In this document: one piece after another, positions 49,355 to 60,138 of the stretch
How the letters are laid out: each line of letters begins with the position of its first letter
Position numbering within the stretch: position 1 is the stretch's first letter
Assembly (NCBI GenBank): GCA_028378565.1
Contig: JAONMX010000001.1
Location: 1-64,000, forward strand
Source: Bacteriovoracaceae bacterium
GTDB taxonomy: Bacteria; Bdellovibrionota; Bacteriovoracia; Bacteriovoracales; Bacteriovoracaceae
DNA length: 64,000 nt
Direction: 5' to 3'
Position numbers and translations under genes: made by a program
Notes under the pieces: model-generated
What the model was told of the DNA's origin: nothing
The model's input: the letters and a program-made list of their open reading frames with translations, nothing else
Database searches by the model: none

Positions 49355-52210
49355 TTAGAAAAAACCAATTGAGAGGTGAAATCTTCCAAATCCTTCGCGA
49401 CTACCATTATTCAGGTAGTTACGATTGGTCTTAACACCATAGTCAAAGTCTAAAGTGCCAACTGGAGTTAGAAACTTAAAGGACGTTCCAACGGAAGTTC
49501 TTAGATCCAAGGGCTTAAATGATCCATTAAAAAGACGGCTCGCATCAAAGAATAATCCAAAGGCAATCGTATCATTTAAATAATATCTTGGTTCAAATTT
49601 GAAATTTGTGAAATAAGCTTTATCTTGAACTCGTATCTCATTTATATCGATCCCGTTACCTAAACGATTAATCTCACTGTCAGAAAAGCCTCTTACATTA
49701 TCATACCCGTCTAGCCTGAATACTTTTATACTTGGAATATAACCTTTTGTTCTTAAGCTTCCATCATCATTTCTTACAACAGCTCCTGTTGAATCAGTTT
49801 TGATTTCATTTGCATAGTTTTCTTGCATTCCCATACTCAAAGAAAATGCTAGTACAAATGATTTTTCAGCAAGAGGGAGGTAAAACCTATTTCGACTAAC
49901 AACCTTAGAAAAATTTATTTCTAAATCTTCTTCCTTTTTAGAACCAAACCAAGAGTTTGCAAATTCCCAAGATAGAGAGGTCGAGAAGCCACTGCGAGGA
50001 TTAATTGGATCATCTCTATCAGAATAGCTTAGACTAGGAGTGATTCCCCCAATTCTAAATGTGGCCTGATCTTTTTCTTCTGTAGCATCAAATTGTCTAA
50101 TTTGTTCAAGCTGATATTTAAGCAACATCGTTAAATTTTCATTAAACTCTTTGCTAATCTGAGGAGCAACCTCATAAATATCAGCATCGAAACTGCTAAA
50201 TCTTTTTCTTTGGTATGAAGTTGAAATATTAAAATCAACAATATCAAAAACATAAGGAATTGAGTAACCAAACCTAACCAGTCCTTCCAAAAGACTTTTA
50301 TCGTTGGCTTCACGTCTTTGATCTAAATCGCTTAAGCTTGATCTTAGGTTAAGTTGAGTTCTCCATGAAAGACTATGGTTCATGCCCATGATATTATTTT
50401 TCACTATAGATAAAGATGCTTTATAGCCCAAATCTGTCCGATATCCCGGAGCAAACTCACCTGAACCAAATTCTTTTTCTTGTACCTGTATAAGAAGGTT
50501 TATTTTTGTTAACTCATCATCTGTAAAACGATTGTTAACATAAGGAATAATTTGAATATCGGAAAACAAGCCAAGAGAATTAAGATTATCTCTTATTCTT
50601 TTAAGTTTTGAAGGAGTTATTACTTCGCCTTTCAATATCTCCACTTCTCGTTCAATTACAATGCTATTTGTAACTCTATTTCCGCTAATTATTAGGTTAT
50701 CTAATACTGATTTTTTACCTATCTCTAAATCAATTTTGACAACACTGTTGGTGTAATTATTTGTATAAGTAATAATATCGTTATCTGATATGTTTAAGAT
50801 CTTTGCAAAGTAATAACCTGATTCTCTAACGATATCGAGAGACTTAGAGATATCTTTCTCCAAATCTACAACATTGAGAGGAGTATTTTTCTTATTTATC
50901 ATATTAGATATTATTTCAAACTTGAGTGAATCCTCTACATTGTTTATTTCTATATCTGTTAAAATTGTTTGTTGCTTTTCTTTTATCACATAAGAAACTT
51001 CTACAACCTGCTCTTTACCTATTTTTTTAAATACAATACGAGGTTCAGAGACAGATATAAATATAAGTCCGTTTTTAAGATAATCTTCTTTAAGTTTATC
51101 AATAAAACTATTTAAATATTCCGTGTCTAAATATCCTGCATCGATAAGATCTGAAGCATCCTTGAAAAATAAATTCTCAATTCTTTCAACATCAAACAAA
51201 TAATTACCACTAAACATCAGCTTATTGATTTTTAATTTGTTCCCCTCATCAATCTCAAAATAATAATTTTTTCTACTCAAGCCATCAGGCTGAACAAACT
51301 CTTTTGTGCGTATTTTAACTACTGAGTTGTAAAAACCTCTTTTAACATATTCGTTTTTAATAATATCTGGTAACTCTTCATCTTTTACCAATATTCCTTC
51401 TTGTGAAAATTTATTAACAAGAACTTGGTACAAATTCGACCGAGGCATGATTTTATTACCTTTAAAATCAAAAACTTTTTGTGTTCCTGGTGAAAATATA
51501 AATTCTATATCAATAAAGTTTTGATCAGAATTACTATTGTATGATAACTCTACGTCAAAATACCCTTGTTTTTTAAGTTCAGAAATTGTTCTTTGAACAA
51601 GAACATCAAAATCTATTCTATGAAATACCTTACTTTTAAACTTTAAAATATTTAATAGGTATGATTTTTCAACCAGATATATAGAATCGGGAAATTTAAC
51701 ATTGCGAAGTATAATTTTATTAGGAGTTATTATTCTATAAACAGGAATAAGAGTTCCACCAACCATGGAGTAATCAATACTAATTTTGATACCTCGATAA
51801 CCTCTGTCATACAGGTACTTTTTAATCTTTTCATTTGATTTCTCAACAATTTCTACGTCAAAAAACTCACCTTCTTTAATACCTAGCAACCTCTGAAGAG
51901 CACTTTTATCTATTTCATCTGCAGTAATAAATTCAACAGCTCCAAACTTCAACTTCTTTTCTACTGTAAGAAGAATTACCTCACTTTCTAGTTTAAGTTT
52001 TTCCATTTTAAAATATTGAACAGATTCATCTAAGGCTATTGACCTTATCTCGTCGATAACAACCTCATCAGGTTTGTTGTTAATTAAGTTTACCTTTCTG
52101 GAAATGTCGTCACAAAGTTCGATTGGTGAACATGTTAAGCGCACCTCGGCAGAAAACGAAGCGTTTATAAAAATCATATATACAAGTATAAAAGATGATA
52201 CTTTAATCAA
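49355..52210 (-). CDS. Outer-membrane Omp85 protein, TamA-like, with extended POTRA region
   Basis: 951 residues. Signal peptide 1-20. Residues to about 560 hold several POTRA repeats (typical GYY/GL...V and K..G pattern: LLGIKEGEFFDVEIV, YLYDRGYRGIKIS, LIISGNRVTNSIVIEREVEI). The C-terminal part is a 16-strand surface-antigen barrel (NPRSGFSTSLSWEF, FRLDGYDNVRGFSDSEI) ending in Phe. It is longer than E. coli TamA (577 aa, three POTRAs). The 8-base overlap with the following tamB gene and its role beside it favour TamA over BamA, though BamA cannot be excluded. Confidence 0.82.
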   Translation of the reverse strand: MIKVSSFILVYMIFINASFSAEVRLTCSPIELCDDISRKVNLINNKPDEVVIDEIRSIALDESVQYFKMEKLKLESEVILLTVEKKLKFGAVEFITADEIDKSALQRLLGIKEGEFFDVEIVEKSNEKIKKYLYDRGYRGIKISIDYSMVGGTLIPVYRIITPNKIILRNVKFPDSIYLVEKSYLLNILKFKSKVFHRIDFDVLVQRTISELKKQGYFDVELSYNSNSDQNFIDIEFIFSPGTQKVFDFKGNKIMPRSNLYQVLVNKFSQEGILVKDEELPDIIKNEYVKRGFYNSVVKIRTKEFVQPDGLSRKNYYFEIDEGNKLKINKLMFSGNYLFDVERIENLFFKDASDLIDAGYLDTEYLNSFIDKLKEDYLKNGLIFISVSEPRIVFKKIGKEQVVEVSYVIKEKQQTILTDIEINNVEDSLKFEIISNMINKKNTPLNVVDLEKDISKSLDIVRESGYYFAKILNISDNDIITYTNNYTNSVVKIDLEIGKKSVLDNLIISGNRVTNSIVIEREVEILKGEVITPSKLKRIRDNLNSLGLFSDIQIIPYVNNRFTDDELTKINLLIQVQEKEFGSGEFAPGYRTDLGYKASLSIVKNNIMGMNHSLSWRTQLNLRSSLSDLDQRREANDKSLLEGLVRFGYSIPYVFDIVDFNISTSYQRKRFSSFDADIYEVAPQISKEFNENLTMLLKYQLEQIRQFDATEEKDQATFRIGGITPSLSYSDRDDPINPRSGFSTSLSWEFANSWFGSKKEEDLEINFSKVVSRNRFYLPLAEKSFVLAFSLSMGMQENYANEIKTDSTGAVVRNDDGSLRTKGYIPSIKVFRLDGYDNVRGFSDSEINRLGNGIDINEIRVQDKAYFTNFKFEPRYYLNDTIAFGLFFDASRLFNGSFKPLDLRTSVGTSFKFLTPVGTLDFDYGVKTNRNYLNNGSREGFGRFHLSIGFF

Positions 52211-55200
52211 AACTCCACCTAAACTTTAAGTCAGCTCCGAGGGAGTCGGAAGACTCCTCTTCAGCTTCTTCCCCAGCCTTTATCTCATAAGTTCCCTCTA
52301 CACTCCACTTTTTGCTTATATTATAATTTATGTTCATTTTTTGCTTTTGAGCTGAGGTCCCACCAATTGTACTCGAAACGCTTAAATCAACTTTCTTGCT
52401 AATTTTCTTTCGAATTTTTATTTTCGTAGAAGATTTAATATTTGATCCTGCCCCACCTTGAGAACCGTCTGCACGCCCCTCAAGTAAGCTTGTATCAGAT
52501 TCAGTTATTTCTGGCTGTACACTAAGTCTTAATCCAAGGTTTTCATTAAGGTTTTGATTAATTTTCAATTGGTCAACTAATAGTGACCCTATCGAAAGTG
52601 TTGTTATAGACTGCCTCTCACGATCTCCTAATGATTTTGAAACATCATTTGTTACACCAATAGTAAGGAGTGAGAGAATGTTTTCCTGAGATAGGGGTGG
52701 AGACGAGTTCATGTCAACAATTAGCTTATCAACACTGCCTGAGACGACAAGACTTATATCATATTCATTTATCTGGGATTTACCCTCGAAATTAATGTCT
52801 GGTTTTTCTTTTCTGTTTTGGTCAAGAAACTTGACTCTACCTTTAGATAGTATAAATTCATGTCCTTTAAATGTTATCTTAGATTCGGTTCCAACGATAC
52901 CAACTTCTCCATTAAAAAATGGAGACAACAACGTCCCAGACACATCAACATCACCGTTTATTTTTAAATCAAGAAGAGAGTTCTTTACGCTAACTGGATT
53001 TATTATATTTAATTTAAAGTCATTTTTAACGATGCCAACCCCTCCCTTAACATATGCTTTAGGAACAAAACGCTGATAAGACCCTCCTGTCATTGCACTT
53101 GACGCTAACTCTTCTAACTCATCCAAGACTTCTCCGTGTATCAAAGTAATATCACCTGTGAGAACATATGGAATTTTGTCTCCCACCAGCCTCAGGTCTG
53201 AATTAACGACAATATTTGATTTTTTTAATATAGGTATACGTACATCTCGTAATGAACTACGAATATTTAGTCTTGGAAAAGGAAAGCGCAGCTCGGCATT
53301 CCCGTCAGCAACAATTCTCCCACCACCATAACTACCATTAAAATTTTTCAAGAGCATTCTATTATTATCAAAAATGACTGTGTATTTAATCTCTGAAATA
53401 CTTCCAGGTAAATTTTCTAAATTAACAAAGCAGTTTTCACATTTGTTTTCAAAGTAACTTTTAACATTACCTTTTTCAACATTTATAAAATGCTTTGCAG
53501 CGACCTGGCCTCCGGCCCTCTCAATTTTTGAAGATAACAATTCAAACATTGTTCCTGATGACGTAAGACTCGTATTTATTTTAGCATTTTGAAAAACACG
53601 CCCCGACCCTTTACTATTAAAGCTAATGCCTTTTTGAGTAAGTGCTAAGTTCCAGTTTTTAATAATTCCATCAGCGACTTCAATTTTAAAGTTATCCCTT
53701 GATTCAATATCGATTTCTATATCTTTTCTCTCGTAGTTCAATTTGTTTACAATATATTCAATATCGAGGTTCTCAATATCGTTTGGACTAAATTTAATAT
53801 CAACCTTTGAATCAACTTCACCTCTAATTGAATTATCTAATACATTATGTTTTGAATACAAACCTAGAATTTCTTTAATATCCTGAGTACGTACAAATCC
53901 CTTTATATAACTATTCTTTAAAGCACTTTTTTTACTGAGATTAACATATGAGTCGAATGAAATTCGATTACCTATAATATTTCCTGTAGCAAATAAATCG
54001 TCACCATTATTATAAACCGTTAACAAGCTATCCTGCACAGCGAGAGAACCAATACTTCCGTTACTAATCCTCACTTGGCTTCTCGTAGCGAAATCCGCAG
54101 AAGTACCACTACCGTACAGTTCACCATAGACATCACCCGAATAACCGAGATTAGCTAGCTTATAGAAATTAAAATCCATTAACTTAATCCCACTTATACT
54201 GCCTTGATACTCAAATCTGTTTTTAGGAAAAAGATACTTAAACTTACCTGTAATCCTTCCTCTAATTTTAAAAAGCTCAATGTTGTAGAAATTTATTTTT
54301 TCACTATCGTAATTAAAAGAAAATTTAGCTCTTTCAAAGTCTTCGTTAATTATATTTAAATTCTCACCGCTTATTTTTCCGGCAACTTTGAGGTCCTTTA
54401 AGTTAATACCACCGAAAACTCTTAATTCACCAGGCATATTGAGTCTTACATGATCTAAATAATTATTTATAGGATTGAACACATATGGAACCATCTTTTT
54501 GAAATCCTCTAAATTACCTTGTCCTATTTTAAATCTTATATCTAACTTTTCCTTATTTAGATTAACCACTCCCTTAGATTTATACTTAATCGATTCATAT
54601 TGACCTTGTAGCCTATCAAGATTTATCGTCATATTTTTAAGATCAATGTCTACTGGCCCAGATATTTCACCAAAGTTTGTATTTAAAAACTTTAGTTCCT
54701 TAAATTTAGTATCTATAAACAAGCTAATATCATCATAATTACTTTTGATTCTTCCAGAAAGAGCTCCACTCCCTTCATATTTAACGCCAGCAACTTTACC
54801 TATATCAACACTTCTAAACATATCCATTTTAAAAATAGCTTCGACGCTACGATCATTAAGCGTCGCTTCCACATCAAAACGACTTTCTCCAATTTCAGTA
54901 ATGGCATTTATTTTCACATCTTTTTCAAAATCGATCTCAGCAATTGAATCATTTTTGAATACAAGGTTTTTTTCTAAATGAATCGAGTCCGTAGGGCTTT
55001 TAAAGTTGAGACGCGTATTACTAAAGTAACTTTTTTCAGAAGGTCTTACTTTTAAATACCTTACATCAAGGAGCTCAACAAAAAACTCTCCAGTAACATT
55101 TGCTTTAAATGGATCCAAAGAGGGAAGAAATGATAAAAGATCATTAGTAAATAAATTATTTAATTTACCTTTAGTTATAATTTTTTTATTCAATGAACCA

Positions 55201-56237
55201 TTGCTTACAAGTAAAAAAGAATCAGTTAACTCAATACTGCCATTATTTTTACTTGCTCTAAATTTTTCTATCCGTAAATTACTTACCCTCTCTTCTTTAA
55301 CAAAGGAGACACTTCCACTTTCAGCACTCCACATTTTACTATAAAGTTCCTTGAATTCTATTTCACTCTCAACCTTCGGGCTTTCTACATCGCCATTCAA
55401 AACAATAGAGAAAGAAAGGTTTGCTTTTACAGATTCTAAAACATTCTTTATATCTTGAGGTAGGTGCTTAACTACCTTCTGAGAATAAATATTCGATTTT
55501 ATATTGAAGTTATTAAACTTATATTTATTCTTATTTATTTCAACTTTACCGAATAGGTAAAAGTCACTTAAGCCCTCATATATATTTGCTTCAGTAATTC
55601 TCAAATAGTTTTTTGAAACTTGAATTGAGGCTTCAACTGAGTTGTCTTTTAATTCAATATCGCTCTCAAAAACACTCAGCAAGTTATCTATTGAGAAATC
55701 TAATGTTATAAGATTTCGATAGAGGCCAGCTCTAAGGTGATTTACCCAATATCTTTTTTTATTATATCTTATAAGAGAGTCTTGTATCTGTACTTTTTTA
55801 ATTTTCACAGGATACTTCGACAATTGTTTTTGATATACGTTTTCAAAGAAACGTTCTAACTCAAACTTTTCCTCATCATTTGAACTTGATCTTATCTCAA
55901 GCTCTGTGCCTCTCACTATCAATTCACCTATTGAGGTTGTTTTTGTAAAAATATCACTTATTCCAAACCTAGCTTCAACAAGTTCTGCTTTATACTCTTC
56001 ACCTGTTTTAAGTAAAACTGATACATTTTCCAACTTCGTTGCTGGTGGGAATGCTCCTAGCTTAATTCTCGAAAACTTAATTTTTAAATTATATTTTTTT
56101 GTAATATATTTTTCGACATAGTGTGAGGCAGTATTGGCAAACTGTTCAGTTTGAATATATTGAAAGGTAAAGTAAAAAACCATACCTACCAACATCATGA
56201 ATAAGATAAGGACCTTATTAATTCTCTTCAAGTTCAC
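52203..56237 (-). CDS. tamB: TamB-family envelope bridge protein
   Basis: 1344 residues: N-terminal transmembrane anchor (8-30), a long AsmA/TamB repeat region, and the C-terminal DUF490-type domain (SKITFKGHEFILSKGRVKFLDQ, GSLLVDQLKINQNL, VEGTYEI). TamB forms a hydrophobic-groove bridge from inner to outer membrane used for lipid transport and outer-membrane protein assembly, with TamA as partner encoded just downstream. It overlaps tamA by 8 bases and the TPR gene by 20 bases. Confidence 0.92.
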   Translation of the reverse strand: MNLKRINKVLILFMMLVGMVFYFTFQYIQTEQFANTASHYVEKYITKKYNLKIKFSRIKLGAFPPATKLENVSVLLKTGEEYKAELVEARFGISDIFTKTTSIGELIVRGTELEIRSSSNDEEKFELERFFENVYQKQLSKYPVKIKKVQIQDSLIRYNKKRYWVNHLRAGLYRNLITLDFSIDNLLSVFESDIELKDNSVEASIQVSKNYLRITEANIYEGLSDFYLFGKVEINKNKYKFNNFNIKSNIYSQKVVKHLPQDIKNVLESVKANLSFSIVLNGDVESPKVESEIEFKELYSKMWSAESGSVSFVKEERVSNLRIEKFRASKNNGSIELTDSFLLVSNGSLNKKIITKGKLNNLFTNDLLSFLPSLDPFKANVTGEFFVELLDVRYLKVRPSEKSYFSNTRLNFKSPTDSIHLEKNLVFKNDSIAEIDFEKDVKINAITEIGESRFDVEATLNDRSVEAIFKMDMFRSVDIGKVAGVKYEGSGALSGRIKSNYDDISLFIDTKFKELKFLNTNFGEISGPVDIDLKNMTINLDRLQGQYESIKYKSKGVVNLNKEKLDIRFKIGQGNLEDFKKMVPYVFNPINNYLDHVRLNMPGELRVFGGINLKDLKVAGKISGENLNIINEDFERAKFSFNYDSEKINFYNIELFKIRGRITGKFKYLFPKNRFEYQGSISGIKLMDFNFYKLANLGYSGDVYGELYGSGTSADFATRSQVRISNGSIGSLAVQDSLLTVYNNGDDLFATGNIIGNRISFDSYVNLSKKSALKNSYIKGFVRTQDIKEILGLYSKHNVLDNSIRGEVDSKVDIKFSPNDIENLDIEYIVNKLNYERKDIEIDIESRDNFKIEVADGIIKNWNLALTQKGISFNSKGSGRVFQNAKINTSLTSSGTMFELLSSKIERAGGQVAAKHFINVEKGNVKSYFENKCENCFVNLENLPGSISEIKYTVIFDNNRMLLKNFNGSYGGGRIVADGNAELRFPFPRLNIRSSLRDVRIPILKKSNIVVNSDLRLVGDKIPYVLTGDITLIHGEVLDELEELASSAMTGGSYQRFVPKAYVKGGVGIVKNDFKLNIINPVSVKNSLLDLKINGDVDVSGTLLSPFFNGEVGIVGTESKITFKGHEFILSKGRVKFLDQNRKEKPDINFEGKSQINEYDISLVVSGSVDKLIVDMNSSPPLSQENILSLLTIGVTNDVSKSLGDRERQSITTLSIGSLLVDQLKINQNLNENLGLRLSVQPEITESDTSLLEGRADGSQGGAGSNIKSSTKIKIRKKISKKVDLSVSSTIGGTSAQKQKMNINYNISKKWSVEGTYEIKAGEEAEEESSDSLGADLKFRWSFD

Positions 56238-57699
56238 TCAACCTTAAATTTGTTAATCTATAATCAGGGTGATTTTTTTCAATATAATGAAAGCATTCAA
56301 TGGCCTCAGTTTTATGATTTGTACCTGCTAATGACTCTGCATACAAATAAAAGAATTGAACTTTTTCTTCTTTCAATAAAGGCCATTTTTCAAATAAGTC
56401 ATCTAAATAATCTTTAAGATCATAGAAATCATTTTTTAGATATAATACTTCTGCTTTTGAGTATGCTAAGGATATCTTTTTCTCAAAATCATCATTAATA
56501 TCTTCACAGAGATCTATAAAATGAAGGCACACATTATAATCTTCTTCAAAAATCAGATTAGAGATAATATCATTTCTTTTTTCTTTATAGTTTGGTATTT
56601 GTAAAAGATGTTTTGCTGTGATTCTAGATGTAGAATTATCTCCGCGATTTTCTTTGTTATATTTCTCAAACTCATTTGTTAGGCTTTCATATATTTCATT
56701 ACTACTATGTGAGTCATTTTTATTTGATAACAAAGTATTTAGAGGATCTATTTCTTTAATTTTTTTACTGATTTCATTCAGCTTTTCTGCATTTTTAATA
56801 GGATTTCTATTTAATAACTTATAGTTTCTTTCAAGAATTATAATTTCATCATATTCAGATAGCTCATTTTCTTCTGTTACGGTAGTGTCGATCTCTCCGT
56901 TATACTTCCCAGCCAAATTTATTAGTTTTTTTTCTGAAAAGAAAGGCAATATTGATTTAGCCAAACCTTTGTTTCTAAACACTATTGAGTAGTTTGCAAT
57001 TAAGTCAAACTTGAATGCCTCACTTGATAAAAAGAAGTCTATTGTAGCATTTATAAATAATCTTTTTTCAGTTTCAGTAAAGTTCTTAAAATCGACTTCT
57101 TCAAAAAGACTTAATACTACTTCAACACCTTCAACTTTCTTTAACCAATAGCTTCCCTTTTGAGAAAGTATGTTTATGGCATGGTTTTTATTACGAAATT
57201 TTTTTAATTCACTAATATTATTATAATTACCAGTTTCGTTTAAAATATACAGTTTATAATTTTCTACTTCTTTTTTGTTAAAAAAGTTTTCTTCTTCATC
57301 TAAGAGAATACTTAACTTAGAAAATATTTTTTTATCGTAAAGGTTTTTTGCTTTTAAGCTGATGCATTCTTTTGCTTCCTTAATTCTTCCTATTTCTTTA
57401 TAGAAACTAATTGCTATATCTATAAAACAGGATAGCTCACATGTTTTAAATAGTTCCTGAATAAGTTCTTTTGATTTTTCATTTTCCTTAAGTTCTATGA
57501 ATAGCTTCAATAGATTTATTTTTTTATTTACATCTATAGTTTGATTTAGCTTTTCTGATATAGAAATTACTCTTTCTAAGCTTTTTAGTTTTTCGAAATT
57601 GCTCAGCGGTTCCTCATGAATCGCTCGTTCATAATATAGTTTTGCCTTTTCATATCTATTAGATAGAAAAAGCAATTCTGCTTCTCGAAATAAACTCAA
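56218..57699 (-). CDS. TPR-like helical repeat protein (493 aa)
   Basis: Starts MSLFREAELLFLSNRYEKAKLYYERAIHEEP, a clear tetratricopeptide unit, and ends with another (AESLAGTNHKTEAIECFHYIEKNHPDY). The middle is charged, helical and less regular. No signal peptide; probably a cytoplasmic scaffold. It overlaps tamB by 20 bases and is first in the TPR-tamB-tamA chain, suggesting a role linked to envelope assembly; this is contextual only. Confidence 0.75.
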   Translation of the reverse strand: MSLFREAELLFLSNRYEKAKLYYERAIHEEPLSNFEKLKSLERVISISEKLNQTIDVNKKINLLKLFIELKENEKSKELIQELFKTCELSCFIDIAISFYKEIGRIKEAKECISLKAKNLYDKKIFSKLSILLDEEENFFNKKEVENYKLYILNETGNYNNISELKKFRNKNHAINILSQKGSYWLKKVEGVEVVLSLFEEVDFKNFTETEKRLFINATIDFFLSSEAFKFDLIANYSIVFRNKGLAKSILPFFSEKKLINLAGKYNGEIDTTVTEENELSEYDEIIILERNYKLLNRNPIKNAEKLNEISKKIKEIDPLNTLLSNKNDSHSSNEIYESLTNEFEKYNKENRGDNSTSRITAKHLLQIPNYKEKRNDIISNLIFEEDYNVCLHFIDLCEDINDDFEKKISLAYSKAEVLYLKNDFYDLKDYLDDLFEKWPLLKEEKVQFFYLYAESLAGTNHKTEAIECFHYIEKNHPDYRLTNLRLSELEEN

Positions 57700-57747
57700 A
57701 AGGTGCCCCTTTTTTTAATTATTTTAGACACTTATCCTAAGTTTATT

Positions 57748-59091
57748 TTACTTTAAAATTTTCTGGAGAAAATTGGTTGAGTAATTATTTCCTCTAAAAT
57801 CTTCGTCTTGCAAAACATCTTTATGAAGTTGCTTATTTGACTTGATTCCTTCAATTACTGTCTCATCGAGGGCCCTTAGCATTCTATTAATACAAAGTTC
57901 TCTGGTAGGGGCATGGGCAATAATTTTGGAAAGCATAGAGTCATAATATGGTGGCACGCTATAACCTGAATATATAAAATCATCGACTCTAATACCCAAG
58001 CCAGCTGGTCGGTGATAATGCACGATCAAACCAGGGGAAGGAATTGATGTATATGGATCTTCAGCATTTATTCTGCACTCTATTGAATGGCCGACAAAAG
58101 AGATATCCTTCTGCTTCATTGAAAGTTTTTCACCCTGAGCAGATTTAATCTGTTCAGCAATTAAGTCTACTCCTGTTCTTTGTTCAGATACTGGATGTTC
58201 AACTTGAATTCTAGTATTCATTTCCATGAAGTAGAATTCTTGTTCGTCCTGATCATATAAATATTCTACTGTTCCTACAGAGTCATAACCCACATGTTCA
58301 GCTAATCTAACTGCAGAATTGCAAATCTCTTCTCTTTTTTTATCAGTAAGAACAGGACAAGGTGATTCCTCAATTACTTTTTGAAAACGTCTTTGAACTG
58401 TACAATCTCTTTCACCTAAGTGAATAACATTCTTATGTCTATCTGCAAGAATCTGGACTTCTACATGTCTAGGGTTTGTAATGTATTTTTCAATAAATAA
58501 AGTGTCATCACCAAATCCAGCCTTTGCTTCAGTTTTCAATCTCTGAATTGATGTTAATAAATCAGACTCTTTATCTATTCTTTTCATTCCCCTACCGCCA
58601 CCTCCTGCTGAGGCTTTAATAAGAACAGGGTATTTCATTTCTGTAACTTCTTTAATTATTTCAGAGTCAGAGAGCTCATTTACCTTGATTGGTTTTAAAA
58701 CAGGAAGGCCTGCATCTTCTGCAATTTTCTTACTTAATATTTTATCACCCATTCGCTGAATACAATCAATATTCGGACCAATAAATTCTAAGTTCCACTT
58801 CTTACATAATTGAGCGAACTCCATATTTTCAGACAAAAATCCAAAACCTGGATGTATCGCTTCTGCTCCTGTTATCTCTGCGGCGGATAATATCGAAGGA
58901 ATATTTAAGTAACTTAAAGTACTTTTCGCTGGTCCAATACATACAGACTCATCTGCAAGTTTAACATGTAGACTATTTTCATCTGCAACAGAATGAACAG
59001 ATACTGTTTGTATTCCAAGCTCTCGACATGTTCTTAAAACGCGAACAGCAATCTCACCTCTATTAGCGATTAGTATTTTTTTAAACTTCAT
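57748..59091 (-). CDS. accC: Acetyl-CoA carboxylase biotin carboxylase subunit
   Basis: 447 residues from ATG 59091 (MKFKKILIANRGEIAVRVLR). The frame continues to 59205 but that part only mirrors accB sequence in another frame. Biotin carboxylase motifs: HPGFGFLSEN, the ATP-grasp loop KASAGGGGRGMKR, GERDCTVQRRFQKVIEE and EMNTRIQVEHPVSEQ. Carboxylates biotin on AccB in the first step of fatty acid synthesis. accB lies 13 bases upstream. Confidence 0.97.
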   Translation of the reverse strand: MKFKKILIANRGEIAVRVLRTCRELGIQTVSVHSVADENSLHVKLADESVCIGPAKSTLSYLNIPSILSAAEITGAEAIHPGFGFLSENMEFAQLCKKWNLEFIGPNIDCIQRMGDKILSKKIAEDAGLPVLKPIKVNELSDSEIIKEVTEMKYPVLIKASAGGGGRGMKRIDKESDLLTSIQRLKTEAKAGFGDDTLFIEKYITNPRHVEVQILADRHKNVIHLGERDCTVQRRFQKVIEESPCPVLTDKKREEICNSAVRLAEHVGYDSVGTVEYLYDQDEQEFYFMEMNTRIQVEHPVSEQRTGVDLIAEQIKSAQGEKLSMKQKDISFVGHSIECRINAEDPYTSIPSPGLIVHYHRPAGLGIRVDDFIYSGYSVPPYYDSMLSKIIAHAPTRELCINRMLRALDETVIEGIKSNKQLHKDVLQDEDFRGNNYSTNFLQKILK

Positions 59092-59104
59092 CTTAGACTC
59101 TTTT

Positions 59105-59551
59105 TTAAGGCTTAATCTTAAATAGAACTTGTCCAAACTCAACATAAGTTTCGTTTTCAACACAGATCTCAGCAATTTCACCAGAAACTTCAGCTTCAAT
59201 CTCATTCATAATTTTCATAGCTTCAACAATACATAACACATCTCCACTCCCTACCTTTTGCCCTACCTTTGCATAAGGGGCTGACTCAGGAGAAGAAGAT
59301 CTGTAAAATGTGCCAACAAAAGGACATTTTATTTCTATTAATCCATCATTTGTATTGCCTGAGTCCTTAAGTGGAGCGGCTGATACTGCTGTTTGAACTG
59401 GTTGCGTGCTTGGCATAGACTGTGACAAAACAGGAGCCTGACCATAAGGAAGCTTTACAGATATTTTTTCATCTTTAGATTCATATTTTAATTCTGCTAA
59501 TTCATTTTCTTTTGCTAGTTTAATGAATTCTTTAACTTTTTCAATATTCAT
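59105..59551 (-). CDS. accB: Biotin carboxyl carrier protein of acetyl-CoA carboxylase
   Basis: 148 residues: N-terminal helix domain, a Pro/Ala/Ser-rich linker, and the biotinyl domain with the modified lysine K113 in CIVEAMKIMNEIEAE. Carries the carboxylated biotin from AccC to the transferase. The gene lies between efp and accC in one operon; GTAGGT precedes the ATG. Confidence 0.97.
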   Translation of the reverse strand: MNIEKVKEFIKLAKENELAELKYESKDEKISVKLPYGQAPVLSQSMPSTQPVQTAVSAAPLKDSGNTNDGLIEIKCPFVGTFYRSSSPESAPYAKVGQKVGSGDVLCIVEAMKIMNEIEAEVSGEIAEICVENETYVEFGQVLFKIKP

Positions 59552-59560
59552 ATTTACCTA

Positions 59561-60133
59561 CTATTTGTTAACTCTTTCAACATATTCGTTTGTACGAGTA
59601 TCAATTTTTAATATTTCATCTTGTTTTATAAATAACGGAACATTCACTTGTAAACCTGTTTCCATGACGGCTTTTTTAAGACCACCCGTAGCCGTATCCC
59701 CTTTTAAACCAGGGTCTGTTTCAACAACTTTTAACTCCACAAAATTTGGAAGCTCAATTGAGATTGGATTTTGGTTATAATATAAAACATTAAGTTTTAT
59801 TCCTTCTTGTAAATAGTTCTTATCATCTCCGACCTGATCTAATGATAAATGAATGGTCTCATAAGTTGTTTGATCCATAAAATTAAAACCATCAATGTCA
59901 GAGTACATATACTCAACTTCTTTTTCTTCAATATCAGGCTTTACTACTCCTGTAGAAACTCCTGATTTATAAGTTCGCTCCAGCATTGCACCAGTTTCTA
60001 AATTCTTCATTTTTATCTTAACGAATGCACTCCCCTTACCAGGGTTTGTAAATTCAGACTTTACAATAACAAAAGGCTTGCCTTCAGTTTCGACCTTAAG
60101 TCCTTTTTTTAAATCTGTCGTTTGATACTCCAT
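59561..60133 (-). CDS. efp: Elongation factor P
   Basis: 190 residues, three-domain EF-P. The tip residue is Lys33 in NPGKGSAFVKIK, the position that is lysylated or otherwise modified in many bacteria. Relieves ribosome stalling at polyproline. GGATAGGAAG precedes the ATG. Part of the aroQ-efp-accB-accC order. Confidence 0.97.
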   Translation of the reverse strand: MEYQTTDLKKGLKVETEGKPFVIVKSEFTNPGKGSAFVKIKMKNLETGAMLERTYKSGVSTGVVKPDIEEKEVEYMYSDIDGFNFMDQTTYETIHLSLDQVGDDKNYLQEGIKLNVLYYNQNPISIELPNFVELKVVETDPGLKGDTATGGLKKAVMETGLQVNVPLFIKQDEILKIDTRTNEYVERVNK

Positions 60134-60138
60134 ACTTC

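Noticed and set aside
59092-59205. Longer N-terminus for AccC
   Set aside because: It overlaps accB in another frame, and known biotin carboxylases begin at MKFKKILIANRGEIA.
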